The position numbers and the translations under genes are program-made. The notes beneath the pieces are model-generated. The model had not been told where the DNA came from, ran no database searches, and saw nothing but the letters and a program-made list of their open reading frames with translations. Positions 1 to 7,288 of a stretch of DNA of 19,228 nt are shown here, piece after piece. Positions within the stretch are counted from its first letter, which is position 1. Every line of letters starts with the position of its first letter. The stretch is from Fragilaria radians (Eukaryota > Bacillariophyta > Fragilariophyceae > Fragilariales > Fragilariaceae): assembly GCA_900642245.1 (NCBI GenBank), contig CAAAJI010000091.1, positions 13,298 to 32,525 of the forward strand, given 5' to 3'.

Positions 1-49
1 GCGCAATTTTGTGGAAATATCAACGGAGTGAATTAAAGCTGAGGGACAC

Positions 50-815
50 GTAGATTTATGTTTTGATACAGTATTTATCAACGGATTATCATTTGAATCA
101 ACAATTTCTAAAAGAATCAAGTACAGAACATTTGAATGGATCTCTATGGGAGGGTAAATTCAAACGTTCAAGAGCATCATTAAGGTATACACCGTGGCAA
201 GATTTAAGGTGACTACATTATCTTGTGACAAAGAATATACGCCAATAATAAGTGAAATTCAGATATGGAATTCAACATTATTTCAAATTATTGCAGCGCC
301 AAATGACATGTACTAGAAGCTGAGCGAAATAGCAGAGTAATCAAAGTAAAAATCACAGTAGTTTTTCAGTTAAAGTAGTACCAAGTTTGATGATTAAATA
401 ACTAGCAATGAAATTCACCGAAAAATTGAATTTGTTCCCACCTAAAGGAGGAGTTTCAAGATATTACAGCTCGGAAGAAATTCTACGTCATGAGTCACGA
501 GAAATTGGATTATCAGAAATAATTCCAAAATTCAGCTATGTTAAAGCAAACAACCAAATCCAACCAACAGTCCAGAACTAAGATCCTAAAATAGCGTATA
601 CTTGAGACCATAATCAAATGCACCAGGACATGATCTGAATTGATTTGAATACTGGAAGAAAAATTACAAGAAGAAGAGTGTCAGTTATTCCAATGACAGT
701 AAATGTGATTCAAAGAGTTGAACAATTAGCTGCATCAGAGGGCATGAAACGATTAAAAACAGATGACAAATTCAGGGGAAATTCTGTATATGAAGAATCT
801 GAAGAAACTAAATGA
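50..815 (+). pseudogene. Decayed Copia integrase and integrase-RT linker
   Basis: Translated piecewise, this stretch gives recognisable parts of a diatom-type Copia polyprotein in the correct order, broken by stops and indels. Near 50-150 it reads VDLCFDTVFINGLSF followed by STISKRIKYRT, matching the integrase segment around the first catalytic Asp (compare DIMYVNGMQFLTTISK in the element at 4202-7525). Near 313-355 it reads LEAERNSRVIKVKI, matching the conserved block with the catalytic Glu (VERSIRVIKERI in element 1). At about 422-480 it reads KLNLFPPKGGVSRYYS, the integrase C-terminal segment, and at about 645-800 it reads LNTGRKITRRRVSVIP, the usual linker before RT. No long frame is open and no LTRs are seen nearby. 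The middle Asp region is not recognisable. It is an old, dead fragment related to element 1; the piece after integrase is a part that element 1 lacks. Confidence 0.72.
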
Positions 816-969
816 ATTAACTCTTAGTCAAGAGCATTGATTTCAATGTCCATGATGTTCATGAGGGTTTCCTTGCTGTGATTACTGTGTTGCTTGTGAC
901 TGATTTCGTGATCACTGTTTACGGTTCATCGAGAAACAATAGAAAACTATAAAATCCATTTGATCCAAC

Positions 970-1275
970 ATGTATAAAATCAAGGTAAGTATCTGTTACT
1001 CCAGATATAGGTAATTTCCAAAACAGGTAGTTTTGTTTTTAAGTTTTTTATTCAACGGTTTTCACTGATTTAAGGTGCCAAACATCATGTCCAAGATGGA
1101 TGATGAGTGGTCTGTTGCGACTTTTCGAAGGGGATACATTCCCAAGCGTCAGAAGGCCGATCCAGAATTGAAGATCAAACTCACCTGTCCTCAAATGGAA
1201 GAGAGAGAGGACCATATCCTTCATGTCGTGCTCCTACAAACCATAATTTCGGTCAACAATATTGATTTGAGTTGA
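970..1275 (+). CDS. Possible small two-exon gene, function unknown
   Basis: The gene is not recognised. A five-codon exon (970-984, MYKIK) ends at a strong donor, AAG|GTAAGT. The predicted intron 985-1074 (90 nt, a multiple of three) has a T-rich 3' part and ends TTTAAG. Exon 2 (1075-1275) continues in frame as VPNIMSKMDDEWSVATF and ends ISVNNIDLS, giving about 71 residues. Intron size and signals fit diatom genes, but a short product, no recognisable domain and a decayed transposon just upstream mean this could equally be the 5' remnant of a broken gene or a chance frame. If the intron is not real, exon 2 has no ATG until codon 5 (NIM). Confidence 0.3.
985..1074 (+). other. Predicted intron of the small gene
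   Basis: The donor GTAAGT matches the consensus exactly and the acceptor is TTTAAG, preceded by a T-rich tract (1032-1050). Removing it joins MYKIK in frame to VPNIMSKMDD. It is inferred from signals only. Confidence 0.35.
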
Positions 1276-1573
1276 GAGTAGGACGTTGTATATTTTAATC
1301 TGATGCAAAAAATAAATTTGATGTAAAGAAGATTATCTAAGAACTATATGTGAAAAGAAACTTTACTCTCCACGAATTTTCATTGTCTATCATATCAATT
1401 GGCATTCAAATTCAAATGCATGATTGTTTGGGAAGAATATGCACACGAACGAGTGGACAACTAAGTATAAATTCTCAATCAACGTTTCTAGTAATACTAT
1501 AACGCTTATGTACTTTGCTAGTTTTTAAGATTATCATACCTCTTTGTTTAGAGCTTCAAGACCTACATCTTCT
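1276..1573. other. Intergenic, no gene seen
   Basis: AT-rich sequence without a convincing open frame on either strand. It lies where the 3' flank of F-box/LON copy C should be. Short similarities to the 3' flanks of copies A and B (for example ATAAATTCTYAAT near 1467) are suggestive only. Confidence 0.4.
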
Positions 1574-1729
1574 TCAAGTACTCTTGAAAAATCCAACCAT
1601 AGTATCATTCGCATGAACAAAATTCTCTTCATATTCACTAATTGATTCTTCAATCTTATAATTTATATCGTCCAAATCTTGAATCCAATTCGATTTTGAT
1701 TGAAGCTTCTGCTGACAATTGAACATCAT
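1574..1729 (-). pseudogene. F-box/LON gene copy C, internally deleted (51-codon frame)
   Basis: The minus strand encodes a 51-residue open frame. Its first 13 residues (MMFNCQQKLQSKS) match the N-terminus of copies A and B (MMFNRQRKFQSES). It then jumps directly to the C-terminal tail, WIQDLDDINYKIEESI, which matches WTQVPDDISCEIEEPI of copy A. The F-box and LON-like domains between are gone, apparently by one internal deletion of several hundred bases that left an open frame. DNA upstream of the start (1730-1757, to GGCAAATG) also matches the region upstream of copies A and B. Divergence from A and B is much greater than between A and B, so this is an older copy. A functional 51-residue product is possible but unsupported. 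Confidence 0.65.
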
Positions 1730-1850
1730 AGGATACTAATCAATGAAGATAGTGGCAAATGTTATGGCAACCAACAAAGGTGACGAATCGACGTATCTTG
1801 CTTAGATATCCGTTATCAAAATCTGTGCACACCGTTACCATGTTGATGCC

Positions 1851-2144
1851 TCACCTATGTAAAGCCATCAATCCTCCAGCATCTAAGGCCCTTGTCAATA
1901 GTCCATCAAAGGAATCTACTGAAGAACCTTCACTTAGAACCCAGCAATATCTTGTAACAGCATACAATTTTGTACCATTGTCAAAATGGTTGTGTCCCAT
2001 GATATGACATGTCTGCTGTTTGCTGGAGATTGTTTTCCCTTGCTGAGCCAGAGCAACAAGGTTGTGAATCTCATCTTACTTTCCTGCATTGGGATAGTTC
2101 TCTGTCACATCCTTCTGGGGGTCAAGAATTGTTGCTCCAATACC
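1851..2144 (-). pseudogene. Unidentified coding relic upstream of copy C
   Basis: One minus frame stays open for 97 codons except for a single TAA (2076-2078). It begins GIGATILDPQKDVTENYPNA and after the stop includes the piece ISSKQQTCHIMGHNHF and later FDGLLTRALDAGGLMALHR. The balanced composition suggests former coding sequence rather than chance. I do not recognise the family. It lies upstream of the relic of copy C in the same orientation and has no counterpart upstream of copies A or B. The rest of 1759-2493 holds no gene I can support. Confidence 0.28.
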
Positions 2145-2493
2145 ATGGCAAAGAGTTTTGGCCTAGTCACAATGTTTTGAGATAATCTATTTTGTTTTGA
2201 AAATTTCGAAATTTCAAAGTTACAAAGCTCATCTGGTTCTCTTCCTAATATTGAATTGAGGTTTTTGCAGCAATATCTAAGTGGAAAAAGGTGTCTACAA
2301 ACCAAGAATCCGAAAGAGCTAAAAATAAAAATTAGACCACTTCATAACCAGTATCCTACTAACCACTAACCAAAATCATTTTGTGATTATCGCACCGTCT
2401 GCGTTGGCACCATCGATCCATCAAAATCCATATTTTCATAAGAGCTTGAATCTTTGACAAGTGTATTGACCTGAAAGCATTCCTCTCTAGCAA

Positions 2494-2979
2494 ATGGAAA
2501 TGGTTTTCTCCTTACAGAAATTAAGTCAATGTTCATTAATGAATAGAGCTCCATACCGAACCTTGTCACAGGATTTCCATGGTTTAATGGTCTTGTCACA
2601 GTCAGCGGCAACAAGACAATGTCGAACTAATACCACAACAACAGCACCATTGAGACCTCGAAGACTTCAGCGAGTGCGTAAGGGGAAGCTGAATATTTCC
2701 CAGGGAAATCAGTTCGGAATGAGACCCATAGATTATTCATCTCCTCCGCCGGTTGCTCCGATACTTATCCCACCTCCTCCACCCGGAGGAATACGCGGCC
2801 TTTTGGCCCCAGCACTTATGATACTCTTTTTTGGATCTTCTCTGTATCTATATTTCAATGCGGACGAAGACACAATTGATTATTGGACACGAGTAGAAAC
2901 TGGTGAGCTGCTGATGGATGATGATGATGATGATGACGAGGATCTGGAGGAAAGCCTTGATGAAAAAAAGAATAGCTAA
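2494..2979 (+). CDS. Single-pass membrane protein with proline-rich and acidic segments
   Basis: The 161-residue product is not recognised as a named family. Residues 1-65 are rich in Ser, Thr, Gln and Arg and almost free of acidic residues (TAPLRPRRLQRVRKGK at about 50-65), compatible with an organelle transit peptide. Residues 84-97 are proline-rich (SPPPVAPILIPPPPP). A hydrophobic segment at about 102-122 (LLAPALMILFFGSSLYLY) can span a membrane once. The C-terminus is strongly acidic, with a seven-Asp run at 142-148 encoded by GAT repeats, and ends DEKKNS. The layout suggests a small organelle inner-membrane protein, but that is inference. The start is the first ATG in the frame; no upstream intron was found. 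From codon 85 onward the gene is repeated almost exactly at 13785-14018. It is convergent with F-box/LON copy A. Confidence 0.6.
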   Translation: MEMVFSLQKLSQCSLMNRAPYRTLSQDFHGLMVLSQSAATRQCRTNTTTTAPLRPRRLQRVRKGKLNISQGNQFGMRPIDYSSPPPVAPILIPPPPPGGIRGLLAPALMILFFGSSLYLYFNADEDTIDYWTRVETGELLMDDDDDDDEDLEESLDEKKNS

Positions 2980-3206
2980 GCACATAGGGAGACTTGTAAT
3001 TCAAAATTCATTCATACTCAAATGATTTGGTTTTAAATTCATAGAATGATTGATTCGGAAGAACAAACCCATTAACACCAGAAACAATTCTCCAGAAAAT
3101 CGTTGATTGAATATAAATTCTTAATTTAAATAGTAAAAAGCATATTTTTACGACCTCATGACTTAAATGGCTTTTTAAATATCAAGACCTTTACTCAGAG
3201 ATTCTT
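2980..3206. other. Intergenic region between convergent genes
   Basis: AT-rich spacer holding the 3' ends of the membrane-protein gene and of F-box/LON copy A. It is repeated with scattered substitutions at 14019-14243. No open frame is seen. Confidence 0.5.
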
Positions 3207-4194
3207 CTAACGTTGGCTCATATACGAAGTCGTCATCAAAAAGTCCACAATTTTATCATGAGCCAAACCAAAACTCTCTTCGTATTCACGAATCGGTTCT
3301 TCAATCTCACAACTAATATCATCAGGAACTTGAGTCCAAGTCATCGAATGATAGCTAAAACCTTGAATTTGCCTGAAGATACGGATGTGGCTCCATAAGT
3401 CGGGAATCGTCACGTCCCATTCGCAAGCCTGTTGCCTCACACAGTCTTCCAGAGCGTGGTCGTCCCCAAAGACGTACAATCCTAATGTAGCAAACAGGAA
3501 CTAAGAGCACATCAGCTGTCCCGTCTTCATAGATACTGCGTTGACGCACTTGTACAAGATAAGCCGGAGCGTCAGGTTGTAAGGGTGATCGATGGGCGCA
3601 TATAAAGGTAGGAAATTGCCCTTGGTTGTTGGCAACAATCGGTTCTCCGCGACGAGGTGATTCAGGCCAACCCTTCTTTAATTTTGCAATTTGTAAACGA
3701 TATCGCGGTTCGAAAAAATGTAGTCCCAGAGGACATCCAAGTCGAACCGGCCCAGTCATGTAATATACGGGACCTGTAACTCGTATATATGAATCTATAA
3801 TACTCTTGTATATTGACTTATAGTCCATTGAGAGTATCTCGTGCAATTGATCTACCAAGTTTTCATCAGGTTTAACATCAGCGGGCAATAATCGAAGCAA
3901 TCCTTCCTCCCAAAGGTAAGTGTCTCGATGCCGCATCCGCTTTAAGGAAGCTTGCCAAAAATGATCCGATTTGCAGATATGATAAAATTGTTTGCATACA
4001 TATGGTAGTACTCCAGTTAATGTTGATCTTGGCATGGAGTAAGAAGTTTCAAGTGGAATATCGACAACGAATGACAAAATAGTCACAATGAGATCGTCAT
4101 GAAGTTCCATGAATTGTGGAAATGACTTGGTCAGGCCAGGATCATCCACTGCGACCGATTCTGATTGAAACTTCCGCTGACGATTGAACATCAT
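3207..4194 (-). pseudogene. F-box plus LON-substrate-domain-like protein, copy A (frameshifted)
   Basis: The first frame (4194 down to 3355, 279 codons) starts MMFNRQRKFQ. Residues 28-85 (FMELHDDLIVTILSF, then VCKQFYHICKSDHFW) look like an F-box, which in other proteins binds Skp1 in SCF ubiquitin ligases. Residues 143-245 (GPVRLGCPLGLHFFEPRYRL, later DGTADVLLVPVCYIRI) resemble the LON/PUA-like N-terminal domain, as in CRBN-type substrate receptors. The frame ends at TAG 3355-3357. Overlapping it, a second frame (3479 down to 3207) carries a tail, PDDISCEIEEPIREYEESF, that relic copy C also encodes, so that tail is ancestral protein. One base indel therefore appears to split the gene. Copy B has the same split, so it predates the duplication. 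An undetected intron is an alternative explanation. Compared with copy B, copy A also gained the TAG (CAG in B). Confidence 0.62.
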
Positions 4195-4196
4195 AG

Positions 4197-4201
4197 ACTA
4201 A
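4197..4201. repeat. Target-site duplication ACTAA, left copy
   Basis: The five bases directly left of the 5' LTR are ACTAA, repeated directly right of the 3' LTR at 7526-7530. Five bases is the usual Ty1/Copia length. The unoccupied site in copy B (at about 15236-15242) has ACTAA once. Confidence 0.93.
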
Positions 4202-4487
4202 TGTTGGAGATTTATCCACTACAGTAAAGCAAGGAAAAACACGGTATTGATAGACCGTACAAAAGCAAACGTCATCAATGAAATTACAGCCTTCTCCGAA
4301 AGAAAGAAACCGAGAGTCAGCCGAACAGTTCACAATCTTTTAATTATCTTAGGAATTCATTAACGACGCATCTCTTTCGTAGTAATCGGTGCCTGTATTC
4401 CTAGTTACACTTTGACTAACATCCTTATAGGATTGACGATAATCTGATCTATTGTTAGGAGATTGGGTTACAAGTGTTAATTCAACA
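4202..4487 (+). repeat. 5' LTR of element 1
   Basis: 286 bp beginning TGTTG and ending CAACA, a 5-bp terminal inverted repeat with the TG...CA ends required by integrase. Base-by-base reading shows no difference from the 3' LTR. It contains one ACGTCA motif (4269-4274, the core of cAMP/CO2-responsive bZIP sites described in diatoms) and the self-complementary segment 4331-4346. Confidence 0.96.
4331..4346 (+). promoter_or_regulatory. LTR segment complementary to the primer-binding site (candidate self-primer and transcript start), element 1
   Basis: CACAATCTTTTAATTA is the exact reverse complement of the 16 bases that directly follow the 5' LTR (4488-4503). Pairing extends one more base, to the last A of the LTR. 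The segment is preceded by TT, so TTCACAAT resembles an initiator with A+1 at 4332. The same segment occurs in the 3' LTR at 7369-7384. By analogy with Tf1, it would be the 5' end of the transcript, which folds back to prime its own minus strand. The complementarity is seen; the function is inferred. Confidence 0.7.
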
Positions 4488-4503
4488 TAATTAAAAGATT
4501 GTG
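4488..4503 (+). promoter_or_regulatory. Primer-binding site of element 1, self-complementary type
   Basis: TAATTAAAAGATTGTG starts at the first base after the 5' LTR, exactly where a PBS must lie. It does not resemble the initiator-tRNA complement (TGGTATCAGAGC type) used by many Copia elements. It is instead a perfect 16-nt complement of 4331-4346, with a 141-nt loop between them in the transcript. Confidence 0.72.
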
Positions 4504-4586
4504 TCGTGACAAGTCGAAAAGAAGTCGATCGAGATTCCAAGACTGTTTCAGAGCCTTGAAGAAGTCGCAAGCGCAACCGTATCGGA

Positions 4587-6536
4587 ATGAAGAAAGAAAG
4601 CAAAACTTCAATGAAGAAGTCCCCAGAAGCACGTTCGCCGCAACATCAAATCACGAAGAAAGGAAAGCCAGATGTCAAAAAGTCTCTCACAGACTACAAT
4701 TATTACATTGGTTCTGCTACCCAAGCTTCTGATTATGAAACTACAACGGAATATGTCATAAATTACATCAAAAAGACCTTTGAATACGGGAATGACATTG
4801 GAACTGAGCTTAAAGAGCTAGCACCCATTGATAAAGAAAAATGGAAGGTGTCAATGAAATTTAGTATGTCATCAGATGAGCTTGTTAGGGCTCAAGAGAA
4901 TAAGCAATTTGAATTAGAGTTTCGAGCAGATTATGATGAGTTTAAGAAGAGGATGAACACATATGAGAATAATCAAGTTAAGGCTTATGCAGTCATTTGG
5001 GAAAGGTGTACTCGCGGAATGAGACAAAAAATTGAATCCAGAGTTGAATTCCCACATAAGATTGAAAATAATCCAATTGAATTGCTAAAAGCTATTAAGG
5101 AACACACCCAAAACTTTCAAGAGCATCGCTACAATATTTCCATAGTTTTGGATTCCCTGAGAAGTCTTTTAAACCTACGTCAGAGAGAGGGTGAGACATT
5201 GCAAGATTGGACAAGAAGATTCAAGACTGCAAGAGATATCTTTGAATCTCACCTTGGTGGTCCCATGATTTTGACCAAGATTGTTGAGATGTCAATGGAT
5301 TTTGACCCTTCAGACTCAAAAAAGGTCAAAAGATGTCAGGAAAGAGAGTTTGAAACATTTTTGGCATTTCTCTATCTCGAGAATGCTGACCGATCAAAAT
5401 ATGGCTCTTTATTGAATGGGCTCAACACTCAACAATCCCTTGGAAACGATCAGTATCCAAAGACTGTTGCTGAGGCAAACAATGTTCTCAGCAACCATAA
5501 GCTGGATAATACTGTAAGAATGAAAAAGGAGTATGATGAGCCAAAATTGAGAAACAAAACTAAAAAGAGTAGTGATGATACAAAAGATCAAGAAGTGTCA
5601 CTTTCGTTTGCTCAGATAGAAGGCCGCTGTTACTGCTGCGGAAAACCAGGGCATCGTTCACCAACATGCCGCTTTAAAAATAAACCAAAAGAGGAGTGGG
5701 CAATTAATAAGGCCCAACAGAGCTTTCTGCAATCTCAAGGATCTACACCAACTATTAGTGCTCCGTCAGTAGCTCCAACTGATCAGACAACAACTCATGA
5801 TAGTACGAGAACTACAAGTGGTTGGGCTGGAGCTCATATTAACTATGGGTTTGCGCAGACAAACAGAATGCATGACTGGATTCTTTTAGATAACCAGTCT
5901 AGTGTTACTGTTTTTTCCAACAGAGACTTAGTAGAAAATATTCGTTCAACATCAGAGACTCTTAATTTGCATACAAACGGAGGAATCTTGTCAACAAATA
6001 TGAAATGTGACATTCCCATGTGGGGAGAAGCTTGGTATGCCCCCAACGCCATAACAAACATATTTAGTTTTGCTGAAATGGCGGACAAGTATCGAATTAC
6101 AACAGACTCAGCTGTTGAGAAAGCATTTACGGTTCATTTACCGGAAAAGAAAGTCCGATTTGAACAAAACGAGAATGGACTTTATGTTTACATACCTAAA
6201 ACACTTGAAAGATTCCAATTTATGTCTAGTCTGGATGAAAACAAACAATTTTTTACAACAAATCAATTCGAAAGAGCAAAAAGAGCTAGAGAACTCTACC
6301 ATGCAATAGGAACTCCTTCACTGAATGATTTTAAATCAATTATAAGAATGAACATCATTGGAAACAATCCTGTTACAACTGAGGATATCAACATTGCTGA
6401 GCAGATTTTTGGGACTGATATTGGTGCTTTAAAAGGTAAAACTGTGAGGAAAACACCAAGACAAGTAATTGATGACGCAATTGAGATTCCAAATGAGTTA
6501 ATTCAGTCACAACAGAATGTAAAAATTGTGCATTGA
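4587..6536 (+). CDS. Copia gag, protease and integrase N-terminus, element 1
   Basis: A 649-codon frame. Residues 1-45 are very basic; residues 50-340 are the gag capsid region, rich in Lys and Glu, with DSLRSLLNLRQREGETLQDW in the middle. A CCHC zinc knuckle starts at residue 348 (CYCCGKPGHRSPTC, spacing C-x2-C-x4-H-x4-C), which binds RNA in the virus-like particle. The aspartic protease active site is at residue 435, WILLDNQSSV: the usual D-S/T-G is D-N-Q-S here, as in element 2 (D-S-Q-S). From about residue 570 comes the integrase N-terminal region typical of these elements (YHAIGTPSLNDF, then LKGKTVRKTP). The frame closes at TGA 6534-6536 because of one extra base in the A run at 6521-6525, just before the first catalytic Asp of integrase. 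The start is the first ATG; 99 bp separate the LTR from it. Confidence 0.88.
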   Translation: MKKESKTSMKKSPEARSPQHQITKKGKPDVKKSLTDYNYYIGSATQASDYETTTEYVINYIKKTFEYGNDIGTELKELAPIDKEKWKVSMKFSMSSDELVRAQENKQFELEFRADYDEFKKRMNTYENNQVKAYAVIWERCTRGMRQKIESRVEFPHKIENNPIELLKAIKEHTQNFQEHRYNISIVLDSLRSLLNLRQREGETLQDWTRRFKTARDIFESHLGGPMILTKIVEMSMDFDPSDSKKVKRCQEREFETFLAFLYLENADRSKYGSLLNGLNTQQSLGNDQYPKTVAEANNVLSNHKLDNTVRMKKEYDEPKLRNKTKKSSDDTKDQEVSLSFAQIEGRCYCCGKPGHRSPTCRFKNKPKEEWAINKAQQSFLQSQGSTPTISAPSVAPTDQTTTHDSTRTTSGWAGAHINYGFAQTNRMHDWILLDNQSSVTVFSNRDLVENIRSTSETLNLHTNGGILSTNMKCDIPMWGEAWYAPNAITNIFSFAEMADKYRITTDSAVEKAFTVHLPEKKVRFEQNENGLYVYIPKTLERFQFMSSLDENKQFFTTNQFERAKRARELYHAIGTPSLNDFKSIIRMNIIGNNPVTTEDINIAEQIFGTDIGALKGKTVRKTPRQVIDDAIEIPNELIQSQQNVKIVH

Positions 6537-6942
6537 CATCATGTATGTTAATGGAATGCAATTTTTGACAACCATAAGCAAGAACATACACTACAGAACA
6601 GCACAATATGTTGCTTCAAAATTACCCTCTGAATATGCAAAAGCACTAAAAGAAGTAATTAACATTTATAAGCAAGGAGGATTTAAAGTTACTCACATTT
6701 TTTGTGATAACGAATTCAGGCCATTGATGCATTTATTGGCAGATCAAGAGACAGAGATCAAATTTAATTATTCAAGCCCAAATGAACATGTTCCAGATGT
6801 GGAACGGAGTATTCGAGTGATAAAGGAAAGAATCAGGGCTACGTACCATAGGTTGCTATTTGAAAGGTTGCCAAGCGTAATGGTGAAGATACTAGTTTTG
6901 GAATCTGCTAAAAAATTGAATTTCTTTCCAGCAAAAGGTTAA
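6526..6942 (+). pseudogene. Copia integrase core, element 1 (out of frame)
   Basis: This frame, +1 relative to gag-protease, reads LCIDIMYVNGMQFLTTIS with the first catalytic Asp, then HIFCDNEF with the second, then HVPDVERSIRVIKERI with the Glu, so all three DDE-type residues are present. It would be continuous with the upstream frame if one A of the five-A run at 6521-6525 were absent. It ends LNFFPAKG at TAA 6940-6942, at or next to the edge of the large internal deletion that removed the integrase C-terminus and RT. The listed start is where the frame becomes readable, not a true start codon. Confidence 0.82.
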
Positions 6943-6949
6943 GTTATTT

Positions 6950-7288
6950 ATGGAGGAACAAGACCAGGAGATTCGTATGAACATCATTTATCGCGACAAT
7001 CAAAGCTCAATGAAAATGGAACTTAATGGAAAGACTAGTTCTGGAAAGAGGACAAGGCACTTTAATATCAAGTACTACAATGTTACAGATCTTATTGCTA
7101 GAGGACTTATTAGCATTGAATACTGCCCAACAAGTGAAATGATTGCAGATTACATGACTAAACCAATGGTGGGAACTAAGTTTAATAAGTTTCGAGAGCA
7201 AATCCTAGGCCTTATTCCAATTGTTGGTCAGCAGGAGTGTGTTGGAGATTTATCCACTACAGTAAAGCAAGGAAAAACACGGTATTGA
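6950..7288 (+). pseudogene. Copia RNase H end of pol, element 1
   Basis: The C-terminal half of Copia RNase H: IIYRDNQSSMKMELNG carries a conserved Asp, followed by SSGKRTRHFNIKYY and YCPTSEMIADYMTKPM, a hallmark of the Copia pol end. The first part of RNase H (the conserved Asp and Glu motifs seen in element 2 as VDASFAV and TRSSTESEVV) is missing with the RT. The frame then reads GQQECVG across the boundary into the 3' LTR and stops at 7286-7288. The M at the listed start is internal to the original polyprotein. Confidence 0.82.
7231..7239 (+). promoter_or_regulatory. Candidate polypurine tract, element 1
   Basis: GCAGGAGTG lies directly before the 3' LTR, where plus-strand priming occurs. 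Element 2 has the closely similar ACAGGAGTG before its 3' LTR start at 12498. The tract is short and imperfect, and it overlaps the QECVG codons. Confidence 0.5.

Noticed and set aside
1759..2180. Two plus-strand frames of 82 and 64 codons
   Set aside because: No domain and ordinary length for AT-rich DNA; the minus strand over the same bases gives a more protein-like reading.
2919..2940. GAT repeat as a microsatellite of independent interest
   Set aside because: It encodes the seven-Asp run in the membrane protein and is unchanged in length in the duplicate, so it is treated as part of the gene.
4488..4510. Initiator-tRNA-type primer-binding site after the 5' LTR
   Set aside because: No TGGTATCAGAGC-like sequence follows either LTR. 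I cannot exclude another tRNA without a tRNA set for the species.
6938..6950. AAAAG|GTTAAGTT at the integrase end of element 1 looks like a splice donor
   Set aside because: The RT that splicing would have to join is absent from the DNA, and the change from integrase to RNase H is explained by a simple deletion.
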